From: an uncultured Actinomycetes bacterium
GTDB lineage: Bacteria > Actinomycetota > Acidimicrobiia > Acidimicrobiales > RAAP-2
NCBI GenBank assembly: GCA_903848885.1
Contig: CAINHL010000034.1
Coordinates: 1-45,545 of the forward strand
DNA length: 45,545 nt
Reading direction: 5' to 3'
This document shows positions 8,994 to 16,411 of the stretch, in pieces. The notes below the pieces were generated by a model that saw only the letters and a program-made list of their open reading frames with translations, ran no database searches and was not told the origin of the DNA. The position numbers and the translations under genes are program-made. Each line of letters starts with the position of its first letter. Positions within the stretch are counted from its first letter, which is position 1.

Positions 8994-9032
8994 TGGCACC
9001 GAGAGCTCGTTGGTTAATCCATTTTCTGGGTT

Positions 9033-9052
9033 GACGGGTGGGGCATCCCGTC
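9033..9052 (+). terminator. Possible terminator hairpin after flippase
   Basis: GACGGG and CCCGTC form a 6-bp stem with an 8-nt loop, 40 bp after the flippase stop. No T tract follows, so this is only a candidate. Confidence 0.3.
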
Positions 9053-9144
9053 GCAGTTCAGCATTGGCATAACATGGAGTTGAAAGTCGGTCTATTTCAA
9101 AGCCACTCGGAAAAATGAGTACAAATTGGGAGCGGACGGGCCTT

Positions 9145-9216
9145 GCTCCCGTAGCTCAGGGGATAGAGCATCGGTTTCCTAAACCGTGAGCGCAGGTTCG
9201 AATCCTGCCGGGGGCA
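9145..9216 (+). tRNA. tRNA-Arg (anticodon CCT)
   Basis: The 72-nt cloverleaf folds with acceptor arms GCTCCCG/CGGGGGC (one T-G wobble), a D-arm GCTC/GAGC, and a T-arm GCAGG/CCTGC with loop TTCGAAT. The anticodon loop TTCCTAA at 9176-9182 has anticodon CCT at 9178-9180, decoding AGG. The anticodon stem has a T-T mismatch at its base. The 3' CCA is not encoded (CGA follows the discriminator A). The gene stands alone between the glycan locus and a small CDS. tRNA genes are common integration sites, but no repeat of its 3' end is seen in this window. Confidence 0.95.
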
Positions 9217-9318
9217 CGAAAGGTAGTGGGCGAGTATCTGCATTTCACCCTTGAGTCCTTGCCTAGCAAATCCAAAGTGAATATTTGTCGTGTGACACGC
9301 ACCAGATAAACATACGCC

Positions 9319-9543
9319 ATGTCCAAAAAAAATCCTTCGTGTCCCTTCTGTGGTGCTCCGTGTCGTGAAGTCGTGTTTGGCTTTCCCACACCGGAAACAT
9401 TTAAAAGGGCCGAAAGGGGTGAGGTGGTCCTTGGGGGTTGCCTGATCGGCGATGACGAGCCCGAGTGGTTGTGCACCGGACCCGAGGAACATGCGGTGTA
9501 CGCCGACAATCTAAAAAGTCCCGACACCCTGATTGTCCCTTAG
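9319..9543 (+). CDS. Small cysteine-rich (zinc-ribbon-like) protein
   Basis: This 74-aa protein opens with a CPFCGAPC cluster, followed by PTPETFKRAERGEVVLGGC and a late WLC. The pattern (N-terminal CxxC, ERGEVVLGGC, then a third Cys group) matches a small widespread bacterial family that I recognise by shape but for which I know no function. Zinc binding by the Cys residues is inferred. The gene follows the tRNA gene and ends nine bases from the stop of the convergent fucosidase gene. TAGTA at the stop and TACTA at the neighbour's stop form a very short inverted repeat. Confidence 0.75.
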   Translation: MSKKNPSCPFCGAPCREVVFGFPTPETFKRAERGEVVLGGCLIGDDEPEWLCTGPEEHAVYADNLKSPDTLIVP

Positions 9544-9552
9544 TAGTTGTTA

Positions 9553-11001
9553 CTACACGGGTCGGGCAGAGACCTCGTGCAAAACCACTACCACGGGGCC
9601 CGGCGCGATGTTTTCAGGAAGGTCGACTTCCACGGCATCCGCGGCCACACGCGTGACGAGGGGATTCCCCGAAATATCGGTGACGCGGGTGGTGGGGGTG
9701 TCGAGAATGTCGGTGAAGCGCACGGTGGTGGGGTGCCCGTTTACGATCGCGAAAACCGTGGGACCCTTAGCGGTGTAGCGCACTTGTAGGTCACCATTGA
9801 CCGTGGTGCCACAACGGACCCAGGGGCGGGTACCCACTATCGCCTCGGCATTGACCGCGAGCCACTCGCCGAGCCAGGTTAAACGTCGTCGTTGCGGTTC
9901 AGGGATGGCGGCGTCACGACCCGTAGGGCCAACATTGAGCAAAAGGTTTCCGCCCTTGGCCGTAATGTCGGTAATCAGCCAGAGTAATTCTTCGTGGGTG
10001 AGGAAATCTTCCTCACGCGAGTAGGCGTTATAGCCAAAACTCTCGTCCATTCCGCGACAACATTCCCACGGGGTGCGCTGTACGTCGGGGAAACTGACAT
10101 ACTCCGGAGTCCGCGCGTCGAAGTGCGGTGGGGGAGGCGGGATGAGGCCACCATTTTTGCGCATTTCTTTCAAGGTGTAGGAATTAATGAGCTTTTTCCC
10201 GACACGCGTCGTGGCGATCTTCATGAGGGGGCTCCAGGGCAACCAACGATCGTTAACTACCCCGTCGGGGACTTGCTCGTAGTAATAGGCGAAGAGCGGC
10301 CAGAGAGTTTTGGCGCTGTCGGGCCAGGCGATGTCGTTCCACAAGACGCTGGGTTGGTAGCGATCGATCAGTTCTCGAACTTGGGCATTGGCGTAGGCGG
10401 GGAAGTCGCCGCGCGGGATTGCGGCAATCACGTCAGCCATCGAACCGATGGGCCATTGGTTGAAAGTCCAGTCCATGCCAGCGCAGTAATACAGACCAAA
10501 TTTCATTCCGGCTTTGCGAACTGCGGTCGCCATCTCACCGACGATGTCCCGCGAGGAGTGCCAGCCGGGCCGATGTGGATTCTCCACCGCGGTGGGCCAC
10601 AGGCAGTAGCCGTCGGAGTGTTTTGCCACCATGACGACGTAACTCGCCCCGGTGGCTTTGAAAGTGGCCGCCCACTCGTCGGCGTCCCAGTGCTCGAAGC
10701 CCGCTTCGAAAGGTTCCCGAAACTCCTCATATGGCTGATCGCCAAAGTTCTCCTGGTGGAATTTCGCCACGGGGCTGTTGGGGAAACGCAGAGAATTTTG
10801 ATACCACTCGACGTAGGGTGAGAGGGAATACGAATCAGCAATGTCACCTTTTAAATGCGAGGCGAAATCAATGCCAATGGGCGCATACGCCGGCACGGCG
10901 GCCATGGTCCAGTGAATGAAAATCCCCAATTTGGCGTCCTGCCACCACGCAGGAACTCGGTGCTGGCGTAGAGAACGTAATTCTTTCGAGATTTTGGCCA
11001 T
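9553..11001 (-). CDS. Alpha-L-fucosidase, glycoside hydrolase family 29
   Basis: This 482-aa GH29 enzyme hydrolyses alpha-L-fucosyl residues with retention of configuration. Its hallmarks are LGIFIHW (H30), the substrate-binding KHSDGYCLW at about 127-135 (most homologues have KHHDG), and the nucleophile region VLWNDIAWPD with Asp223 as the likely nucleophile. The late GGNLLLNVGPTGRDAAI block is also typical of the family. A C-terminal beta-domain follows. There is no signal peptide, so it should act in the cytoplasm on imported fucosides. The ATG at 11001 is chosen because a G-rich stretch (GGGGGG) lies just upstream and the family begins here; a longer frame from 11073 adds unconserved sequence. 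It is divergent from the secreted peptidase gene. Confidence 0.93.
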   Translation of the reverse strand: MAKISKELRSLRQHRVPAWWQDAKLGIFIHWTMAAVPAYAPIGIDFASHLKGDIADSYSLSPYVEWYQNSLRFPNSPVAKFHQENFGDQPYEEFREPFEAGFEHWDADEWAATFKATGASYVVMVAKHSDGYCLWPTAVENPHRPGWHSSRDIVGEMATAVRKAGMKFGLYYCAGMDWTFNQWPIGSMADVIAAIPRGDFPAYANAQVRELIDRYQPSVLWNDIAWPDSAKTLWPLFAYYYEQVPDGVVNDRWLPWSPLMKIATTRVGKKLINSYTLKEMRKNGGLIPPPPPHFDARTPEYVSFPDVQRTPWECCRGMDESFGYNAYSREEDFLTHEELLWLITDITAKGGNLLLNVGPTGRDAAIPEPQRRRLTWLGEWLAVNAEAIVGTRPWVRCGTTVNGDLQVRYTAKGPTVFAIVNGHPTTVRFTDILDTPTTRVTDISGNPLVTRVAADAVEVDLPENIAPGPVVVVLHEVSARPV

Positions 11002-11152
11002 ATTCCCCCCCAACTGTGACCGAGTGTAGACCCATAGTCCCGCCACCGCCGGTTTCACTGCACGCGCCGCCAAAGGCAGGAGCTCTCTGAAAATCAGGAG
11101 GCCACTGTGCTAAGAGTGATGAAGAGCACCACCGATATCTTCAGGGAGAGCG
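11002..11152. promoter_or_regulatory. Divergent promoter region, fucosidase / secreted peptidase
   Basis: This 151-bp spacer must hold both promoters. On the minus strand TACACT (rc of 11024-11029) is a possible -10 for the fucosidase gene. On the plus strand a GGAGG precedes GTG 11107, but that frame runs into the shadow of the peptidase gene and is not called. No operator is recognised. Confidence 0.4.
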
Positions 11153-14100
11153 ATGAAGAAATACCTCCGCTTCGTGTCCACCAGCCTCGCCATGAGCACA
11201 CTCATTGTCGGACTCAGCTCGGTCGGCACCGCGAATGCGGTGCCCAAGGGCCCGAATGGTACGACCATCTTCATTTTACGTTCCGGCCTCACGAGCGAGC
11301 AGCGAACAGCAGTGATAAACGAAATTACCCAGCTGGGTGGCTGGGTATCGTCCACACCCACACCCGCCAACTTTGTCGTGGTGAAAGCTTCTGCCGCCAC
11401 CCTCTCCACCATCAGGGCAAATCCATTCGTAAGCCTGGCCGTTCCGAACGGGAAAATTCCCGGACCGAGTGTGCGCAATGTCCTGCCCAGTTTGTCCCAG
11501 CGCAGTCATGCGGCGGTGCGACACGACACCTTGGCCTCGTCACTGTGCGGTACGCAGGCATCGCCGGAATTAGATCCCGAGGCCGTGACCAACATCAACG
11601 CTCCCGCGGCCTGGGCGGCGGGGGCTACCGGCGCCGGCGTGACGGTGGCCTACATGGCGGAGGGGATCGACACGAGCATTGCCGACTTTCAGCGCAATCC
11701 TGCCTACGCGTCCAAAAATTCAGGAGCCCACTCGCCAGTATTTACCGACTACCAAGACTTCACGGGTGACGGAATTTTGTCACCGACGAGTGGCGGTGAG
11801 GCATTCCTCGACGCATCCTCCGTTGGTGCTCAGGGTAATACCGCCTACGACCTCTCCCAATATTCCAGTTTTGTTCCTTCGGGCTGCTACATCAAAGTCG
11901 TCGGCTCCGCACCGGGGGCAAACCTGATGGGACTGAAAGTGTTCGGCGCGAATAATTGGTCCACCAACACGGGCTTCCTTGAGGCCATTCAATACGCCGT
12001 CTCGCACGGGGTGAAGGTTCTCAACGAATCCTTTGGCTCCATGCCTCTGCCCGATCTCACCGCGAACTTGGTGAAGGCAGCCAACGATGCCGCCGTCGCT
12101 GCGGGTGTCACCGTGGTGGTCTCATCGGGTGATGCGGGTTCAAGTAACACCATGGGTTCACCCGCTAGCGATCCCAAGGTGATCGCGGTGGGTGCCAACA
12201 CCACCTATCGCTCCTACGCGCAAACGGGGTATGGGGGCATGACTTATCCGCTCGCCAGTGGTGGCTACGTAAAGAACAACATTTCGCCTCTGTCGTCGGG
12301 CGGAATTGCGCAGTCGGGCGACACGGTAAATCTCGTAGCTCCGGGGGACATGAACTGGGACCTGTGTTCGACCAGCGCTCTCTACGCCGACTGTGGTGGT
12401 GAGCCCCTCGGCCTCTCGGGTGGAACGTCGGAGTCCGCCCCTTTGGTTGCCGGTGCCGCCGCTGACGTGATTCAAGCCTTCCTGGCGGCCCATGGGTTTT
12501 ATCCCACGCCGGCCCAGGTGAAGTCCATTCTGATGAGCACCGCGACCAACCTCAATGCTCCCGTCACGCTGCAAGGGGCGGGTCTCTTGAATGTAGGGGC
12601 GGCGGTGGCCCTGGCGAAAACCTACACGGTGAAGAAGCCCAAGACTGCGGGTGGCATCGTAGTGAGCACTAACGCTCTGAACCTGAGTGGGACTCCCGGA
12701 TCCACCATCTCGAGCAGTGTCAGCGTGACCAATACCTCCAACGTGAGCACCAGCCTGCATCTCGCCAGCGTGCGAGAAGTGCGTGGCACTGTGCAAAGTG
12801 GAACCGTCACTTTGAACCCCGCGGTGGGCTCCACGCAACCCCAATTTCCTATCTGGAGTGGATACCAGGAGATATACCAAACGAAGGACTTTACGGTGAG
12901 CCCGGGAACGACGCGCGAGCAGTTTCAAGCAGACTTTGCCTACAGCGGGCAATCGTCCCTTTTGCACGTGGCCATCTTTGATCCCGCGGGGAATCTGGCG
13001 AGTTATTCCAACAGCCAAGGTCTCGCGGACTACGTAACCATGGATCTCAGTAATCCGACGACGGGTATCTGGAAAGCAGTCTTTTTCACGGTGTACAACG
13101 GTGATGGCCCCACGGATGTAGGCACCTCGGGTCTCGTGCAGTGGCAGGTGACGGCGTACAACAACGTGCCTACCGCCCTGGGGAAGGTAGTGGTCATAAA
13201 GGCCGGAGCCACGACCAAGATCTCGGCATCGCTGACTATGCCCATGGAACCGGGCGATACGTCCTTGGCCCTTGAGGTCATCTCCGCGAGCCGCACAGTC
13301 GTCATTCCCGTGACCGAGCGCACGGCGGTTCCCGTGGTGGCTGGATCCGGCAACTTCTACGGTGTTTTGACCGGTGGTAATGGGCGAGCGGGATCCCCTG
13401 CGCAAATGAATACGTATAAACTCACTATTCCCGCCGGTGCGAACAATCTTGAAGTCGACCTCGAACTAAGTAATTTCGAGGCGGTGGCGAGCAACGGACT
13501 TCCCGGAACCCAAATCGTGGCGATGCTGCTGTCACCCACAGGTCAAGAGTTGTCCTACGACACCAACGTAACTTTTGACAACTATCTCAATGCGTATACG
13601 CTGACCCCCTACGTGAGCCTCTACGCTGCCACCCCCGTGGGAGGTACCTATACCTACGTCGTGGAGTTTGCTAATCCCGTGGTGGCGAGCGCGATCGACT
13701 CCGCCTTTCATGGCCAAGTTCTGCTGAACGGCGTTTCGGTGAGTGGATCGCTCCCCAACAGTGCGAGCACGGTGGTGAGCGCGAGTGCGGGTGGGACATA
13801 CAACATCAACGTAACGAATCGCGGAATGACGCCCTTGAACATCACCGCCGACCCACGGACGGTGGCGAGCGTTAGCTATCAGATCTCCGATCTCTTTGGT
13901 AGTCCGGCCACGCAAACGTTCAATAACTCATGGAGCTACTACGTTCCACCAGGTACCAGTGCCATCACCACCTCGCAGACCTCGACGGCGCCGGCCTCCT
14001 TTGACATGTCGAGTTATATGGGAGACCCGGATCTCAGTCCGCGGGTAGCGATGGCAGGCGTGACGGCAAGCTTCGCGCCGCAGGCGTCGTCACTTAGCTA

Positions 14101-14509
14101 TCGCCCCGTGGGGGGAGTGGCTAGTGGAATGTGGGGCGTTACTCCCGCACCGTTGGGTCCCTTCACTTCGTCAACGAGCAGTGCGACAGCAACCGTCACC
14201 TCGCGTACCTCTATCACCACGCAGGACTTCGACGCCAACGTCACGACGAGTACGGGTGACATGGTGGCGTACTACACGGGTACGGGAGATCCGACCGCGG
14301 GCATTATTGTCCCGCCCGGCGGTACCGTGACCATTACCGTGACCATCAATCCGATTGACCAGGTGGGAACGGTGGAGATGGGTCAGTTGTACATCGACGC
14401 GGCAAACTTGGGGAATAATTTCAACATGCAGGGAAATTACCTGGTCTACGTGGCACCGTTTATTGCTCCGGTCAGCATCCTGCCCTACGCCTACACCGTC
14501 GGCCGCTAG
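11153..14509 (+). CDS. Secreted clan-SB serine peptidase with sedolisin-like (S53) active site
   Basis: This 1118-aa exported protein starts with a Sec signal (KKYLRFV, hydrophobic core, cleavage near ANA at about 29) and an inhibitor-I9-like propeptide (about 38-98). The catalytic domain (about 140-490) has the subtilase scaffold: GAGVTVAYMAEGID, APGANLMGLKVFG, VLNESFG and GGTSESAP with Ser426. The subtilisin Asp (DTG) and His (HGTH) are absent. In their place GGEAFLD gives Glu216 and Asp220, in the ExxxD spacing of sedolisins, and SSGDAG gives Asp327, where sedolisins have their oxyanion Asp. About 630 beta-rich residues follow, without a membrane anchor or LPXTG. The start is supported by AGGGAGAG. 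S53 enzymes usually act at acidic pH, so an acid protease is possible. The call rests on motif reading alone. Confidence 0.85.
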   Translation: MKKYLRFVSTSLAMSTLIVGLSSVGTANAVPKGPNGTTIFILRSGLTSEQRTAVINEITQLGGWVSSTPTPANFVVVKASAATLSTIRANPFVSLAVPNGKIPGPSVRNVLPSLSQRSHAAVRHDTLASSLCGTQASPELDPEAVTNINAPAAWAAGATGAGVTVAYMAEGIDTSIADFQRNPAYASKNSGAHSPVFTDYQDFTGDGILSPTSGGEAFLDASSVGAQGNTAYDLSQYSSFVPSGCYIKVVGSAPGANLMGLKVFGANNWSTNTGFLEAIQYAVSHGVKVLNESFGSMPLPDLTANLVKAANDAAVAAGVTVVVSSGDAGSSNTMGSPASDPKVIAVGANTTYRSYAQTGYGGMTYPLASGGYVKNNISPLSSGGIAQSGDTVNLVAPGDMNWDLCSTSALYADCGGEPLGLSGGTSESAPLVAGAAADVIQAFLAAHGFYPTPAQVKSILMSTATNLNAPVTLQGAGLLNVGAAVALAKTYTVKKPKTAGGIVVSTNALNLSGTPGSTISSSVSVTNTSNVSTSLHLASVREVRGTVQSGTVTLNPAVGSTQPQFPIWSGYQEIYQTKDFTVSPGTTREQFQADFAYSGQSSLLHVAIFDPAGNLASYSNSQGLADYVTMDLSNPTTGIWKAVFFTVYNGDGPTDVGTSGLVQWQVTAYNNVPTALGKVVVIKAGATTKISASLTMPMEPGDTSLALEVISASRTVVIPVTERTAVPVVAGSGNFYGVLTGGNGRAGSPAQMNTYKLTIPAGANNLEVDLELSNFEAVASNGLPGTQIVAMLLSPTGQELSYDTNVTFDNYLNAYTLTPYVSLYAATPVGGTYTYVVEFANPVVASAIDSAFHGQVLLNGVSVSGSLPNSASTVVSASAGGTYNINVTNRGMTPLNITADPRTVASVSYQISDLFGSPATQTFNNSWSYYVPPGTSAITTSQTSTAPASFDMSSYMGDPDLSPRVAMAGVTASFAPQASSLSYRPVGGVASGMWGVTPAPLGPFTSSTSSATATVTSRTSITTQDFDANVTTSTGDMVAYYTGTGDPTAGIIVPPGGTVTITVTINPIDQVGTVEMGQLYIDAANLGNNFNMQGNYLVYVAPFIAPVSILPYAYTVGR

Positions 14510-14555
14510 CGGAGGAGCCGAAAAGCAAATCTGCTTGATCCCATGCCATCTCGCG

Positions 14556-14579
14556 GTTTCGCTTTTTAGAGCGCGAAAC
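14556..14579 (+). terminator. Possible hairpin downstream of secreted peptidase
   Basis: GTTTCGC and GCGAAAC form a 7-bp inverted repeat with a 10-nt T-rich loop, about 45 bp after the peptidase stop. There is no T tract after it. The rest of 14510-14700 shows no gene I can support. Confidence 0.3.
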
Positions 14580-14700
14580 ACTAGGGTTTTCTGGTCGGCT
14601 CGAATTCGCCTTCTGGTCGACCACGCCTCGGGGAGGTTCCCACCTCGCCCGGGGCATCTCTATCCCTCGTCCGTAGCGGAGCCGACGTCAGAATGGAGGG

Positions 14701-14856
14701 GTGAAAACTTCGCCCGTGTCGGACAACTCGGTGGCCCACTGCCCGAACCGCTTCGCTATCTATCCCGAATGCCCACATTGTGACGGGCCCTTGTACCCCG
14801 AACACGCTCACTTCAAATGCCGTAGTTGTGGTTGGCGTGACTCCTGCTGCGACTGA
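14701..14856 (+). CDS. 51-aa zinc-ribbon protein
   Basis: A GTG at 14701 right after a GGAGGG stretch opens a 51-codon gene. The product has CPHC at 24-27 and CRSC at 40-43, a CGWRDSCCD end, and PLYPEHAHFKC between them. This is the geometry of a treble-clef/zinc-ribbon with two CxxC knuckles, and it matches small conserved actinobacterial proteins that I recognise by pattern only. Function unknown; nucleic-acid or protein binding through zinc is the general expectation. It lies between the secreted peptidase gene and the phosphate operon, in the same direction as both. The ribosome binding site is unusually close to the GTG. Confidence 0.65.
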   Translation: MKTSPVSDNSVAHCPNRFAIYPECPHCDGPLYPEHAHFKCRSCGWRDSCCD

Positions 14857-15009
14857 GCGCCTTAATAATCACCCACGTCGAGGTGCTGTCTCGAAAAATG
14901 AACGAGGCCCATTGATAGTAGTCGCGGTACTGCCCACACGATAGTTGGGAAAGTACGTTCTATCAGGCTTTTTGTCTTGGTCATCGAGCGCGAGTGACGG
15001 GCTCGTTGC

Positions 15010-15064
15010 GGTAACCAAGAATTCATTCAGGGTAGTCCTTGTGGTCACGAAAAGTTAACCCTTA
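15010..15064 (+). promoter_or_regulatory. Candidate PHO box and pst promoter
   Basis: The 315-bp gap 14857-15171 before pstS contains no gene. It holds 11-nt-phased units: GGTAACCAAGA (15010-15020), ATTCATTCAGG (15021-15031), a weak unit (15032-15042), GGTCACGAAAA (15043-15053) and GTTAACCCTTA (15054-15064). They resemble the direct-repeat units bound by actinobacterial PhoP (GTTCACC-like every 11 nt). TACTCT at 15070-15075 is a suitable -10, which would place the -35 inside the repeats, as expected for PhoP-activated promoters. Confidence 0.5.
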
Positions 15065-15171
15065 CTCCGTACTCTTCCCAATGACGAAAGAGTCAAAAGG
15101 TCCAGAAATGTTTCTGCGCCGAACGATGAGTGCGTCACCAACCGAAATAATTCCTACTGGAGGAAAATTAG

Positions 15172-16383
15172 ATGAAAATCAATATTCGAGGTTCGTTCGC
15201 AGTGGTTGTCACCACCGCCGGGCTCTTTGCCTCGTTGTCAATCCCTGCGGGCGCAGCGACGGTCAAGCTTGACCCGATCTTGGCTAGCGACACTCAGCTG
15301 AGCACGACCGCAACGGTCACGTCTGCTGGGTCAACCTTTGACACGCCATTATTTAGCGCTGCCTACCCGATTTACTCTTCTCGCACTCACAACGCCACCG
15401 TTGGAGCGTACGGCGCGGGTGGTTCGGGTGCTGGTCAGACGGCCATCATGTCCAACACGGCTGACTTTGCCGCTTCGGACGTTCCGCTAACTCAGGCGAA
15501 CATTGATGCTGCCACCACCATTTCATCTCGCGGAACTCTCGCCGACTACGTGCAGGTGCCAGTTGCTCTCGGTGGTGTGGCTATTGCTTTCCACAACACT
15601 GCGATCACTACTAACAAGCTCTACAAGGCCAATGGCTTCATCGTGACCTCGGCAATTCTGGCCAAGATCTACACCGGTGCTATTACCAAGTGGAACGACA
15701 GTGCTATCTGTGCGGCCAACGTGAAGTGGGTTGTCAAGAAGGCCTGTGCTCTGCCCAACGCCAACATCACCGTTGTCGGACGCTCAGACTCCTCAGGTAC
15801 GACCTACATCTTCCGTGACTACCTGCACACTGCGCAGCCCTCTATTTTGACCGCCGCTCCTTCGAAGTCAACCTTCGTGACATCCACCAACGGCTTCGTT
15901 GGCGGAAGCGGTAACCAGGGCGTTGCCACTGACTTGGAGAACACCAACAACTCCTTGGGCTACGTGGAATACTCCTACGTGCTGCTGAACAAGTCTCTCG
16001 ATGCCGCACTCGTGGTCAACGCTGCGAACAAGGCTGTAGCGATTAGTCAGGCCGGCATTGCCGCTGCTGCAGCTACCAAGCCTTCGGTTGATTCCACTAA
16101 CTTCTCCATCGTGAACGCCAGTGGCGCTACTTCGTACCCGATCTCTGGTTACAGTTGGGTCATGCTCCGCAAGGCCAGTGCAGCCAGCTCCTTGGCTCAG
16201 GCCCAGTTGACGGTCAAGCTGGTTGACTGGTTGGCCCACAGCGCTCCGGCGAAGTCGGGACTTACCTTCGGACAAGATGTTGCCGCTCAACAGGGCTACG
16301 TTGCCTTGCCGACGGCAGCGCAGAACGTCACCCGTAACGCCTTGAAGACGATCACCTATAACGGTGCTCAGGTCCTCAAGTAA
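15172..16383 (+). CDS. pstS: Phosphate ABC transporter substrate-binding protein PstS
   Basis: This 403-aa protein is the high-affinity phosphate receptor of the Pst importer and acts outside the membrane. A Sec signal peptide ends at IPAGAATVK (about residue 29). AGSTFDTPLF (phosphate-contacting loop), GAYGAGGSGAGQ, FAASDVPL and VVGRSDSSGTTYIF are the conserved PstS contact regions. There is no Cys near the cleavage site, so unlike most Gram-positive PstS proteins it is not a lipoprotein. It is either released, wall-associated or held by the transporter. The start is firm: GGAGG lies 8 nt before the ATG. It is first in pstSCAB and is followed 68 bp later by a strong hairpin that may favour pstS mRNA over the permease part. 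Confidence 0.95.
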   Translation: MKINIRGSFAVVVTTAGLFASLSIPAGAATVKLDPILASDTQLSTTATVTSAGSTFDTPLFSAAYPIYSSRTHNATVGAYGAGGSGAGQTAIMSNTADFAASDVPLTQANIDAATTISSRGTLADYVQVPVALGGVAIAFHNTAITTNKLYKANGFIVTSAILAKIYTGAITKWNDSAICAANVKWVVKKACALPNANITVVGRSDSSGTTYIFRDYLHTAQPSILTAAPSKSTFVTSTNGFVGGSGNQGVATDLENTNNSLGYVEYSYVLLNKSLDAALVVNAANKAVAISQAGIAAAAATKPSVDSTNFSIVNASGATSYPISGYSWVMLRKASAASSLAQAQLTVKLVDWLAHSAPAKSGLTFGQDVAAQQGYVALPTAAQNVTRNALKTITYNGAQVLK

Positions 16384-16411
16384 GTAGTCGAAAGAATCCT
16401 GGATACAGCAG

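Noticed and set aside
9097-9492. Minus-strand frame of 131 codons across the tRNA
   Set aside because: Its RQDSNLRSRFRKPMLYPLSYGS-like segment is the well-known artefact of translating a tRNA gene antisense; the rest is antisense to the small Cys-rich gene.
9994-10821. 275-codon plus-strand frame
   Set aside because: It is antisense to the GH29 fucosidase and has no recognisable domain.
11107-11769. 220-codon frame starting at a GTG with GGAGG upstream
   Set aside because: The ribosome binding site is attractive, but after a few codons the frame is only an off-frame shadow of the peptidase gene with low-complexity Arg/His content.
11596-12442. Secreted peptidase as a pseudo-enzyme lacking Asp and His
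   Set aside because: The absence of the S8 Asp and His motifs first suggested loss of activity, but Glu216, Asp220, Asp327 and Ser426 fit the S53 arrangement better.
12158-13405. 415-codon minus-strand frame
   Set aside because: It lies wholly inside the secreted peptidase gene, is rich in Arg, His and Gly, and shows no domain; it is a shadow of high-G+C codon bias.
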